Shown: positions 26,196-35,200 of the stretch, in pieces
Position numbering within the stretch: the first letter of the stretch is position 1
Layout of the letters: each line of letters begins with the position of its first letter
DNA from: Variovorax paradoxus
GTDB lineage: Bacteria; Pseudomonadota; Gammaproteobacteria; Burkholderiales; Burkholderiaceae_C
Length of the DNA stretch: 45,133 nucleotides
Direction of reading: 5' to 3'
NCBI RefSeq assembly: GCF_018614955.1
Contig: NZ_JAGGNV010000071.1
Span: 1-45,133, forward strand
Translations under genes and position numbers: made by a program
The notes under the pieces: generated by a model
Database searches by the model: none
What the model was told of the DNA's origin: nothing
Seen by the model: only the letters and a program-made list of their open reading frames with translations

Positions 26196-26815
26196 CGTAG
26201 TCTCTTCTTACAAGCACCGCCCCTTCCACCTTGACGGCCCGTCGGGGAAATCCCCCCGGAGGTTTTCTGCGGGTCATGACAGCAAACTGGTCTTGCGCGC
26301 CAACCCTGCCGCTCAGCAATGCGATGTATCGGTCGTGTGCCTCCTATCTCTTCGACGACATAGGAGGCACACCAATGCAACCCGCGCGCTCGCGCGCGGC
26401 GCGACGCGGACTGGGGAGCCTATCCCTTCGATCCCGCCCGTCCTGTCCTGCCTTGTGATGTAGCAAGTCGGATGCTAGGACGTCCTGGCTCGCGGGGAGA
26501 CTCCGTCATGCAAACGCCAAGATGAAACTGTGAAAAAGGCTCGTTACGTTACGTCCGCCACATTTTGAGCCGGGTAGGCAATAGGAGAGGTGGGCGCCTT
26601 CAAGCGGCGTGCCCTTTGCCACGACTTGGGCGATCACTGTTGTTCGCCAATGACGCGGAGGCTGGCCAGGCGCTTCGCGGTAACAAACACTGGCGTGGTT
26701 CGACCCCGGTCGGCAAGTCGGCGCACATGCCTTGCTTCGCGATCACGTGCCAGGTGCGTTCGTTTCACGGCCTGCTTCTAGTTCAACCGGACAACCGGAC
26801 GAATTCCAGCGTCTA
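26196..26815. other. 620-bp gap with one strong hairpin
   Basis: No convincing gene was found. Short frames such as the one opening near 26590 lack ribosome-binding sites and family features. The stretch contains the perfect 13-bp inverted repeat listed separately (26335-26372) and a GTTACGTTACGT tandem near 26543. It may contain a small RNA gene or the remains of a mobile element. Confidence 0.4.
26335..26372. repeat. perfect 13-bp inverted repeat with 12-base loop
   Basis: GTGTGCCTCCTAT (26335-26347) is followed 12 bases later by its exact reverse complement ATAGGAGGCACAC (26360-26372). The stem would be very stable in RNA. There is no T-run on either side, so it is not a standard intrinsic terminator. 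It lies in non-coding DNA 140 bp upstream of the HEPN-motif gene on that gene's strand. Confidence 0.8.
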
Positions 26816-28840
26816 TCAAGCAGTCGCGACTTCTCCGCCCTCACCTATCAGGTCATCGTCTTCCAGAGAACTTAGCGTCGCGCCTGCTAGGGCGAGCGGT
26901 TGCCCGGTCGACGGCAATTCCTGAACGTCCCGGAGCCCTCGTTGAATGGCACGGGTACGCCGGCCTAGGTCGGTAAATTTGTTCGCTGCGGCGTCTATAG
27001 AGCGCTTCGTTGAGTCGACGATTTCGCCGAACTTCTGAAACTCTGTCTTCACCGAGCCCAAGATGCCCCAGACCTCGGACGAACGTTTTTCGATGGCCAG
27101 GGTTCGAAATCCGAGGCGAAGGCTATTCAGGACCGCAGCGAGCGTCGTGGGGCCCGCAACGATGACGCGATGGTCATTCTGTAGCGCCTCAAGCAATCCC
27201 GGAATGCGGGCAGCTTCAGCAAACAGGCCTTCAGTGGGCAGAAAAAGAATGGCGAAGTCGGTGGTGTGCGGCGGACTCAGGTATTTCGATGAGATCTTCC
27301 TTGCCTCGAAGCGCAGTGACGATTCGAACGAAGCCAGGGCCTGCTGGACGCCGGGCTTGTCCATCGTCTCATGCGCGTCAAGCAGCCGCTGGTAGTGCTC
27401 TACGGGGTATTTCGAGTCGATCGGAATCCACACGGGCGTATCTTCGGATTTACCGGGCATGCGCACCGCAAACTCCACCATGTCGTTGCTGCCGGGAACT
27501 GTCTTCACGTTCTTGGCGAACTGTTCGGCGGTCAACAAGCTTTCTATGATCGCGCCTAACTGAACCTCACCCCAGGTGCCACGCGTGCGAACATTGGTCA
27601 TCACCCTCTTGAGGTCACCGACGCTGCCGGCCAGCGTCTTCATCTCGCCCAGACCGTTGTGCACTTGCTCCAGCCGCTCGCTCACGAGCTTGAACGAGTC
27701 ACCCAGCCGCTGTTCCAGCGTCGCATGCAGTTTTTCGTCGACCGTGCGGCGCATCTCTTCAAGCTTTGCCGTGTTGTCCTGCTGAATCGCGGCCAGCCGG
27801 TCGTTCAACGCCGCCCTCAACTGCTCGGAGCTTTGGTGTGACCCTTGTGCCATTGCCGAGAGCTGCTGAGCCACAGACTCCTGCAAGATCGCGAACTGAT
27901 TTCGGACTTGGTGCCCGTTACCTTCCAGCTGGTCTTTCATTGCTGTGGACATCACGCCCAACTGCGTCGTGATGTCGGTCTTCAGCGAGTCGAGCGTTGC
28001 CCGAGTGGCATTCATCAGCGCTTCGAAGCGCTCCTGGATGCGCGTCTCGAAAGCGGTGGCGCTCTCTGCGAGGGCCTCGCGGGACTTCAAGGTCTCGCCG
28101 GAAAGTGTGGCTAGCGTTCCCGAAATCTCGGCCCGGAACGCCGCGAGCGTCTGAGTCATCTCGGCGCGAGCGGTTGCCGCATCGGCCTGAGCTTGGATGA
28201 GGTGTTCGAGCAAGGCCTGACTGGCTTGGTCCAGTCGAGATGTCAACCCGCCTTGCAGAGCCTCGAAACGTGCCGAGAGTGAGGTGTCGACGCCGGCGAG
28301 ACGCTGCTCGACCTTGGCTTCGAACTTCTGAAAGGCAGACGTCAACTCCGTTCTTCCTTGGCGCGACTCCTCGACGGTCTGAGCCAGCTTCTCGTCGAGC
28401 GCCTTGCGATTGCTCTCAAGACTCTCCGCGGTGCTTTTCTGGAACTCGCCCAAGCGACCAGAGATGCTGCCGTCCATCGTCGCAAGACGCTGGTTAACCT
28501 TCCCTTCGAACGCCAAGAATCCGTCTGTCATCTCCTTGCGACCACTGCGAGACTCCTCAATGGTCTTTGAAAGCTGTTCGTCCAGAGCTCGCTTGGATGC
28601 GTCAAGCCCAGTTGCAGTAGCCTCAGTGAACTGCCTCAACTGCTGCTCGATGCGTTCGGTGCCGCTCTCATTGCGCGCGGCGGCCTGCACCAACGCCTGC
28701 ATACTTTGCTCGAGCAAACCAAGCCTGGCGTTCAGGTCTGGAGGGGTCTCGAAGCTCGCCTTTCTCAGGAGGATGACCAACTGCAAGACGGCCACGGCGG
28801 CGACCAAGCCGAGCAGGATGTAGTAAGTGTTGTCGGTCAA
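26816..28840 (-). CDS. rmuC: RmuC-family DNA recombination protein
   Basis: The 674-residue protein has an N-terminal membrane anchor (YYILLGLVAAVAVLQLVILL, residues 6-25) and a long coiled coil (about 40-375) with repeated ALDEQLSKTIEESRSGRKE-like units. The RmuC domain occupies about 380-640, including the IPIDSKYP motif near 470-480, where Asp and Lys fit the predicted PD-(D/E)XK-like nuclease core. RmuC limits inversions at short inverted repeats in E. coli, and relatives occur in defence islands. The coiled-coil region is longer than in typical RmuC. It begins 9 bp after the WYL regulator stop, so it is probably co-transcribed with that gene. Confidence 0.88.
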   Translation of the reverse strand: MTDNTYYILLGLVAAVAVLQLVILLRKASFETPPDLNARLGLLEQSMQALVQAAARNESGTERIEQQLRQFTEATATGLDASKRALDEQLSKTIEESRSGRKEMTDGFLAFEGKVNQRLATMDGSISGRLGEFQKSTAESLESNRKALDEKLAQTVEESRQGRTELTSAFQKFEAKVEQRLAGVDTSLSARFEALQGGLTSRLDQASQALLEHLIQAQADAATARAEMTQTLAAFRAEISGTLATLSGETLKSREALAESATAFETRIQERFEALMNATRATLDSLKTDITTQLGVMSTAMKDQLEGNGHQVRNQFAILQESVAQQLSAMAQGSHQSSEQLRAALNDRLAAIQQDNTAKLEEMRRTVDEKLHATLEQRLGDSFKLVSERLEQVHNGLGEMKTLAGSVGDLKRVMTNVRTRGTWGEVQLGAIIESLLTAEQFAKNVKTVPGSNDMVEFAVRMPGKSEDTPVWIPIDSKYPVEHYQRLLDAHETMDKPGVQQALASFESSLRFEARKISSKYLSPPHTTDFAILFLPTEGLFAEAARIPGLLEALQNDHRVIVAGPTTLAAVLNSLRLGFRTLAIEKRSSEVWGILGSVKTEFQKFGEIVDSTKRSIDAAANKFTDLGRRTRAIQRGLRDVQELPSTGQPLALAGATLSSLEDDDLIGEGGEVATA

Positions 28841-28849
28841 GGCTGATTC

Positions 28850-29671
28850 CTATGCAGTGGAGAAAAGTGATGGCAGCTGGTCCGCGTTCTTGACCAGAAG
28901 CTGGTATTCCGGCGGGCGCTGCTTGGCTGCGTTGATCGCGATCCTGAGGTCTTGAATGATGTAGCCGGCCAGGCATTGCCTCACACTGAGAAGAAGTTGC
29001 CGGCGTCCTGGAAAGTATTCCCCGGCAATCATGGTCTGCTGCTCGGCGGAAAGCCCTGGGTGTGCTGCGACCTGGAGCTCCAGGTGAGTGTTCCAAGCGA
29101 GGTCATCCTGGCGTCCAACCGGAGCCATATCGTCAACGCTCTCCACGGCGGCGATTCGGCCAACGGTGAAATCGCGGAAAGCGCTGCGCTGAACGCACCA
29201 CGCGCGCATGTGCCACCTGCGAGGCGCTCGCACCAATGCATGGGGAAACACCAGGCGCACCGTTCCTTGTGGAGTGGACATGGAGCGATAGGTGATGCGC
29301 AGACCCGTGCCCTGGGCCGCAGCCTGAAGCAACGGAGCGAACACCGCCGGCGACGCAGTCGACAGATCCAGCCGGGCGTCTTCAACAAGGCTCTGCCCGG
29401 CCTTGCTGGTCGAGCTTTCGATGACCCGAAGGTACTCATCTGGAGAGCGTCCGCTGAACTGTTCAAGCGCTTTCGGCGTCAACTTGAGCGGCGCGTGCGC
29501 TGTCTCCCGTTTGGCTTGTCGGCCCATTGCTTTCGCCAAGCCGCCCAACAAGCGACTGGCCCACACCGTCTGGACGCCAAGTAATTCACGGATGCGCCCG
29601 TTGTCCAGCTCTCCTTCCCAAATAAGCACAGTCTCCAGGTCGGAAAGTCGCGCAGCGGTCGTAGTCTCCAT
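28850..29671 (-). CDS. WYL-domain transcriptional regulator (CapW/BrxR-like)
   Basis: The 273-residue protein has an N-terminal winged-helix region (about 8-60; GRIRELLGVQTVWASRLLGG). A WYL domain spans about 120-185, with RRWHMRAWC (WHM at 153-155 in place of WYL) and FTVGRIAAVESVD, and a C-terminal extension follows. This layout matches the CapW/BrxR type of repressor, which controls defence operons and is thought to sense nucleic-acid or nucleotide ligands. It diverges from the Wadjet operon and is followed by rmuC. The ATG at 29671 lies only seven bases from a good -10 element, so its transcript may be leaderless. Its likely operator is the TTAGCTT cluster just upstream. Confidence 0.85.
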   Translation of the reverse strand: METTTAARLSDLETVLIWEGELDNGRIRELLGVQTVWASRLLGGLAKAMGRQAKRETAHAPLKLTPKALEQFSGRSPDEYLRVIESSTSKAGQSLVEDARLDLSTASPAVFAPLLQAAAQGTGLRITYRSMSTPQGTVRLVFPHALVRAPRRWHMRAWCVQRSAFRDFTVGRIAAVESVDDMAPVGRQDDLAWNTHLELQVAAHPGLSAEQQTMIAGEYFPGRRQLLLSVRQCLAGYIIQDLRIAINAAKQRPPEYQLLVKNADQLPSLFSTA

Positions 29672-29677
29672 GTCTGG

Positions 29678-29706
29678 ATTATGCGGAAGTTAATTTTAGC
29701 TTTCAA
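29678..29706 (-). promoter_or_regulatory. putative sigma-70 promoter of the WYL-rmuC operon
   Basis: On the minus strand TTGAAA (29706-29701) and CATAAT (29683-29678) are spaced by exactly 17 bases, each one or two bases from consensus. The expected start of transcription falls within a base or two of the WYL start codon at 29671, which implies a leaderless or nearly leaderless mRNA. Confidence 0.6.
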
Positions 29707-29719
29707 GCTAATTTAGCTT
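29696..29719. promoter_or_regulatory. candidate operator: TTAGCTT palindrome plus a third half-site
   Basis: TTAGCTT (29696-29702) and AAGCTAA (29705-29711) form a near-perfect 16-bp palindrome, TTAGCTTTCAAGCTAA. A third TTAGCTT lies at 29713-29719. The palindrome covers the -35 of the WYL promoter, and the third site overlaps the -35 of the rightward promoter. A bound repressor would therefore block both. The WYL regulator is the obvious candidate to bind here. Confidence 0.6.
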
Positions 29720-29746
29720 GCAGTACAACTTGCTTCGCCGTATAAC
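29718..29746 (+). promoter_or_regulatory. putative sigma-70 promoter of the Wadjet operon
   Basis: TTGCAG (29718-29723) and TATAAC (29741-29746) are separated by 17 bases. Transcription would start near 29753, leaving a leader of about 250 nt before the jetA start. Within the leader, GCAGGGGC (29808-29815) pairs exactly with GCCCCTGC (29833-29840). Confidence 0.5.
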
Positions 29747-30000
29747 TTGGCAAACGGCCATGAATCGCTCGAACGTCTTTCCCGAACTTCCTCGGACCTC
29801 TGCCGGGGCAGGGGCCGCCGCACTTCGCAGATGCCCCTGCTCGAGCGCTTGGCGGTTCCGATCACTTTCCGTCAGGCTGTGCCGGCTGGCGCTGCTGCCG
29901 CCGTACACGTCAACACTTCCGCGCCCAGTTGAGCCAGTCATCCCGGCCGGCCTGCAGGGCCTCTGAAGGTGAGCAGGGCTGTGCACTCGTCGAGGTTCAG

Positions 30001-31455
30001 GTGACCGCCACCGTCTTCTTCACTGGCCGAAGGGAACATTTTTTTCGCCCGCTGACGTGGGAGGATCGAGAGTGCTGCGCGGCGACGCTTCGCAGCTTGT
30101 ATGACCGTATTCACGGGCCCAACGCCGACTACTCTGAGGCGCTGACACGCGACCTGGTCGTCGAGGTGGTGCTTCGAACGATTGCCGAGCCGGACTACCG
30201 CAGGGGCGTTTTCGGTAGCGCCAAGGGCGTCAGCGCAGAGGAAGAGCGCGCGTATGCTCTCAAGATGCTGCGTGCGCTGAAGGAAAACGGCTGGCTCGAA
30301 GACCACAAAGACCCGATTGACCTGCGCCCGACGCTCAAGCTCACTCGTGCAGGCAAGGAATTCGCTGAAGTCCTCTCGAATCTTGACAATACCCGCACCA
30401 AGACGCGCCAGCGCAACATGCGCTCGGCCAAGAAATCCTTGGCCGCCTTCCTCGAAACCCGCGATGAGGACGAGTTGCTCGACGGGTATGACTTCGCCAC
30501 CCGCGTCGTCCAAGACCTGCAGGAGGACATCGAGTACTTCCGGGCGTTGATGCAGAGTCTCACACGTGAAGCGCTCGAACAGAAGGTTGCGTGGGGCGAG
30601 TTCAACGACTTCTTGGAGAAGCGATTCTCGAAGGAGATGTCGGTTCGCTTGGTGGCAGACTCCGTCGAAAGGCACCGAGGCAACATCGTCGAGATGCTCG
30701 ATGAGATACGTGCGATACCGCGGGAGGCGCGCGATGCCGCCGATGCCACGATTCTGCAACGGGCCGTATGGCTGGAAGACCAAGTACAAGGTCGCAGCGC
30801 CACGCTATGGCTGTGCGAGCGCATCGAGACCATGGTCGAAGCAGCCTGCGATCTGAAACTCCCCATGCTGCGCACGGAGATGCACAACTATGTGCGACGC
30901 TTCACCAGCCTGTTGCGTCAGGCCTTGTCTCTCGACTACAGCGCGGAGTCGGCGCTGGGCCGTGCGATGGCGCAGGTGAAGGAGACCACGAGCGTAGACC
31001 AGGCCGACTTCCTTGACCTGTTGGCCGCGCGACTAGCGTGTGCAGAGGTGCGTCTGCCCTCCGGCAGCATCCGGTGGTCCTACCGGGAGCGTGCCGAGGA
31101 TGGCTACGTGGAGGACGAGCTGTTGATCAACGAAGAGAGCCGCATCGAGGCCGCCATGCGCCGCGGCGAGGCGCAGGCCTTCATCATCAGCGAGGCCCAG
31201 ATGCTGGGCACGCTCAAAGCTTTGACCAACGGTCGTGCACTGCGCTTGTCGGAACTGGCACTTCAGGACGCCAGCGACGTGCTGACCTCCATGCACGCCG
31301 TCGGCGCTGTCCGGTCGAATGAAGGAAAGAGGCAGTTCACCGCCATTCGACTGCCCAGGACCTTCGAAACCGAATTCTTTGTCGCCACCGACTTCGAGAT
31401 TGTTCCGCTAGGTGCTGGGACCAGCCCGTTGGCGGAATCACCGGACCCATCATGA
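30001..31455 (+). CDS. jetA: Wadjet protein JetA (kleisin-like subunit)
   Basis: The 484-residue protein is the first gene of a four-gene Wadjet operon. JetA is the kleisin/MukF-like subunit that bridges the JetC SMC heads. Here the N-terminal winged-helix part reads FFTGRREHFFRPLTWEDREC and KMLRALKENGWLEDH, followed by a long helical region (about 120-330) and a C-terminal winged-helix-like part. The sequence suggests the JetA form annotated as DUF5716 rather than DUF3375, but I cannot assign the Wadjet type with confidence. The GTG at 30001 is chosen over the upstream TTG at 29929: it follows GAGG by five bases and gives a compact N-terminus. The stop overlaps jetB by four bases. Confidence 0.78.
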   Translation: MTATVFFTGRREHFFRPLTWEDRECCAATLRSLYDRIHGPNADYSEALTRDLVVEVVLRTIAEPDYRRGVFGSAKGVSAEEERAYALKMLRALKENGWLEDHKDPIDLRPTLKLTRAGKEFAEVLSNLDNTRTKTRQRNMRSAKKSLAAFLETRDEDELLDGYDFATRVVQDLQEDIEYFRALMQSLTREALEQKVAWGEFNDFLEKRFSKEMSVRLVADSVERHRGNIVEMLDEIRAIPREARDAADATILQRAVWLEDQVQGRSATLWLCERIETMVEAACDLKLPMLRTEMHNYVRRFTSLLRQALSLDYSAESALGRAMAQVKETTSVDQADFLDLLAARLACAEVRLPSGSIRWSYRERAEDGYVEDELLINEESRIEAAMRRGEAQAFIISEAQMLGTLKALTNGRALRLSELALQDASDVLTSMHAVGAVRSNEGKRQFTAIRLPRTFETEFFVATDFEIVPLGAGTSPLAESPDPS

Positions 31456-32213
31456 GCGCAGTCCAACTTTCAGCGCAGGAGTTCCTTGACGAACGTCTCA
31501 AGGCGCAAGCGATGGGTAGTGTTTCGCGCCGGCGCTTCGCTGAGATCTGCAATCGTCTGATGGCCAGCGGCATCATCTGGCGCGAGTACTCCCGACCGGA
31601 GGAATCGCTCTACGACGATGCCAGCCTGATTGAAGAATTGCTACGCGAGTGGTTCGACGCTACCGGCTTCGTGCTGGTGCACGACGTAGATGCCTCATTA
31701 TTCCGACTGTACCCTCCTGGTGAGGACGGTGATGACGATGACGGCGTGAAGCGCCTACGGGCCAAGCTGTCGCGTGACTTCGTCGCTTGCGCTCTCGCCT
31801 TGCGCTTCCTCTACACCGAAGCGTTGACCGGCAAGCGCGAACTGGTGAACCAGGAGCTTGCCCTGAGCATGGAAGAGTTGTCTCAATCCCTCGTGTCATT
31901 GCTTGGGGTCACCTTGCCAGGATCTGTTGCCGACCGCGCAAGCCTGCTGAGGGAACTGCGCAAGCACCGCATCGTGCGGTTCAAGGATGTCGACGGTCTG
32001 GGCAACATGGAAACCATCTTCAGCGTGCTTCGCCCAGTGATGACCTATGTCAGCGACGAGGCTCTGGATGAAGTGCTTCAGGTCGCCGCAACGCGCAAGG
32101 CGCTACGCGGTATGGCTGCAACGCCGGTTCACGAGGTGCCGGAAGCGCTCTGGGCAATTCCTATCGACCAGAGTTCGCTCAACTTTGCTGCTGATGACAG
32201 CGCCAAAGGCTGA
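31452..32213 (+). CDS. jetB: Wadjet protein JetB (DUF4194-like, MukE-like subunit)
   Basis: The 253-residue protein resembles DUF4194/JetB. Two winged-helix-like parts are suggested by RLMASGIIWREYSRPEESLY (about 35-55) and LLRELRKHRIVRFKDVDGLG (about 157-176), with an acidic segment GEDGDDDDG at about 92-100. JetB plays the MukE part in the Wadjet condensin complex, binding the kleisin JetA. It is co-translated with jetA (ATGA overlap) and overlaps the jetC start by 20 bases if the upstream jetC start is used. Position, size and sequence agree. Confidence 0.8.
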   Translation: MSAVQLSAQEFLDERLKAQAMGSVSRRRFAEICNRLMASGIIWREYSRPEESLYDDASLIEELLREWFDATGFVLVHDVDASLFRLYPPGEDGDDDDGVKRLRAKLSRDFVACALALRFLYTEALTGKRELVNQELALSMEELSQSLVSLLGVTLPGSVADRASLLRELRKHRIVRFKDVDGLGNMETIFSVLRPVMTYVSDEALDEVLQVAATRKALRGMAATPVHEVPEALWAIPIDQSSLNFAADDSAKG

Positions 32214-35200
32214 GCCGGAACCGCCCATGCGCATTGCGAAGCTCATCACCCTGAACTGGGGCACCATCGAGTCACGGGAATGGGAATTCCGTGATGCCAC
32301 GCTGCTGACCGGCGAGTCCGGTTCGGGCAAGTCGACGCTGCTCGACGCCGTGCAGGCCGTTCTTACGGCCGCCCGTACGGGCCTCTTCCAGTTCAACGCC
32401 GGCCAGAACGAGTCGACGCAGTCGCGCCGCGGCGGCAAGGAGCCCCGCACCCTGCACTCGTATGCCCTGGGGCAGACGGGCAACGACATCTTCGTACGAG
32501 GCCGTGCCACCTGCTATGCGGCACTGGTTTTCGAAGCAACGGCGAATGCCGGCGAACACGTGCAGCCGTTTACCGCCATCCTTGGCGTTGAAGCGCAGGA
32601 GGAGTCTGGCAAGGCGGTGGGGCCCAAGCCGGTTTTTTTCATCGTGCGGCGCGCTCTCACTTTCCAGCAGATGCTCAAAGCCGGTGCGGACGAGGGCAAG
32701 AACGAGCCGCTTCCACTGAAAGAGTTGTATCTCCAGCTGCAGCACCGGCTTGGCGTCGGTGCCGAGACCGTCTTTCGGTTTGAGGGCAAGGACAATTACC
32801 TGCAGCATCTGTATGGCGCACTGGTGGGCAAGACCTACGTCTCCGAGCAGGACGCGTCGCGATGCGCGAAAGCGCTCGTCAAGGCAATGGCTTACAAGGA
32901 AATCGGCAACGTCAACGACCTGGTGCGCGACGAGATTCTCGAAGAGAAGGACTTCTCCGCCGATGTGACCAAGATGCGCCAACTCATGCAGGAGATGGCG
33001 CGCCTGAAAGGCGAGGCCGAGCGCCTGCGGCTGAACATTGACCGACTGCGAGCGGTTGATGGTGCAAGCACCAGGACGGTCGGCGAGGTACGCAAGTTCG
33101 TGGTGGCTCATGTTGCGCACGCTGCTCGCCTGCACGACGAAGCCGAAACAGAGCTGTCCGCGGTGCAACGTCGCATTGAGGTCCTTGGTAAGCGCAGCCA
33201 GCTGTCCGGTGCGCGTTTGGAACGGATGCGAAATGACCAGGCACAGCTTGTTCAGCAGCTCGACGTAGTCAAGGGTCAACTCGCCAGCAGCGACGTGGCG
33301 AGACAGAAGCAGGCGCTGGACATCCAGGCTGGTCAGCACGCCGAGCAGTTCCGCAAGGACTGGAACCTCGTTCGCCAGTGCAGCAAGAACGTCGAAGCGC
33401 TGCTGGCCAAGGTGGAACAGTTGCTCACCATCGACGTATCGGCTGTTCCGACGCTACAGGTTGCGGTGGACGGCATGCGCGTCGCCGCTGACAGTGCCAT
33501 CCGTCAGTGGGCTCCCGTGCGGGCGTCGCTCCAGGCGGATGCAACGCTAGACGACGACTTGGCTGCCTTCGAAATCGAGCCGCTGGATATAGCGCTGGAG
33601 CAAGTCGAGCGCGCGCTGCGTGGCGAGCAAAGCTCTTTGCTATCCGCGGTCATCGAAGCACTGGGCGATATCCAGCTGCAAAAGTCCGTCCTCGAGAGCG
33701 AACAGGGTGCGCTCGACGCCGAGTTGGTCTTGCTGCAGGCCGGACGTTCACCAGCGCCAGAGGACGTCAACACTGCGCTGACGCTGCTGGAGAAGGAACT
33801 GCCGCAAGCGCGTCCGCGGATCCTGGCCTCGTTGGTAGAACCCAAGAAGGGGTCGACCTGGCAAAAGGCCATTGAAGGGTACATGGGCCGCGACCGGTTC
33901 TCCATCATTGTCGAACCCGAGCACGAAGCGCAGTCGGTGCGGCTGGTGAAGCGGCGCTTTCCCAAGCGTTCGCCAAAGGTCGTGCAGGGCAGCAAGGCGG
34001 TGGAGGACACACGTCAAATGACGCTGGCTCAGACGGCCGTGTTGCATGAAATCGACTGCAGGCACCCGGTCGCCAAGGCCTACTTGCTGGCGCAGTATGG
34101 CCGGGTTCGAAAGGTCGACAGCGAAGAGGGGCTGCGCCGCACGGCCCAGGGCTTGATGGAGCGCGGGGTCGGAAGCCGCGGCTATGGCATGTTTGCCTGC
34201 ATGGCCGATGAGCGTGATCTCGCTTTCGGCATGGAAACGCGGCAACGCAGGCTCGACTGGGTGCGCGGACGGTTGGACTTCCTGGCCAAGGAATTAAGCA
34301 AGTTCGGCCATCTGCAGTCATCTCTGCGCCTGGTTTCCGGCTGGTTCACCGGCGCAGCCGCCATGTCGTCGATTGCGCCGGTCCTCGAAGAGGCGCTGTC
34401 TACCCGGCTGAAGTACCAGACGGTCCGCAGCGCCCTGGATGCGATGGACACATCGTCCATCGACGCGCTGGTGGCCGAACGCGCGTCGCTGGAGGGCCGA
34501 TTGGAGACTTCCGCGGGCGAGTACGACAAGGAGATGAAGGCCGTCGGGGTGCAAGAGGACGAGCTCAAGCGTGAGCACCTCAAGCAGGACCAGCTCGCGC
34601 TGAAGCTGCCGAAACTCCAGCTGGACGTCACTAACTCACAGGTGTGGGTGTCGAGGTTCGCGAGCGCTGCCAGTGGCATCGCGACAGAAGTACAGCTGCT
34701 CGACGAGGCCTACCAGCTCAGCAACCACGATGAACCTTCTACCGCCACGCTGAAGTCGCATATCGACAGCGGGCCTTCAGCGATCAGCTCCGCGCTGCAG
34801 TTGGCGCGCGTATACGTGGACACGTACCTGTCAGGCGCGCGTACCGATGAGGAACGTTTCCTCTACCCTGACCCACCCAAGGGCGTTGACAAGCTCGAGC
34901 GAATTCTCAGCGCTGTGCTCGATCTGCAGGTGAGCGTTCGCGAACAAATTCGCCGCCAGGACAGCATCGGCCTGGCAGAGAACGTCGCCAAGCTCGAAAG
35001 CGCCGAGGTGCAGTTCAATTCGGTATTCACGACCAGTTTCTGCTTCAAGGTGCGAGACGACGTGCGCACCGGTCTTGCGACCTTGGCGAAGCTGAACAAG
35101 GAGTTGCGCACCATCCAGTTCGGCTACGACTCCTACGAACTGGTCTATGAGTGGATCCCACGTTTTCAGAAGTATTTTGAGTTCTTCGAGGCGGTGGATG

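Noticed and set aside
26690..26720. Possible tRNA fragment around GGTTCGACCCCGG
   Set aside because: It resembles a T-loop, but no acceptor stem, anticodon arm or CCA-proximal pairing could be built around it.
26565..26924. Possible 119-residue protein running into the 3' end of rmuC
   Set aside because: No ribosome-binding site, Arg/Ser-rich composition and overlap with the conserved end of rmuC on the other strand.
32272..33339. 355-codon minus-strand frame within jetC
   Set aside because: The plus strand carries the Walker A motif and continuous SMC homology; the minus frame has no ribosome-binding site or domain.
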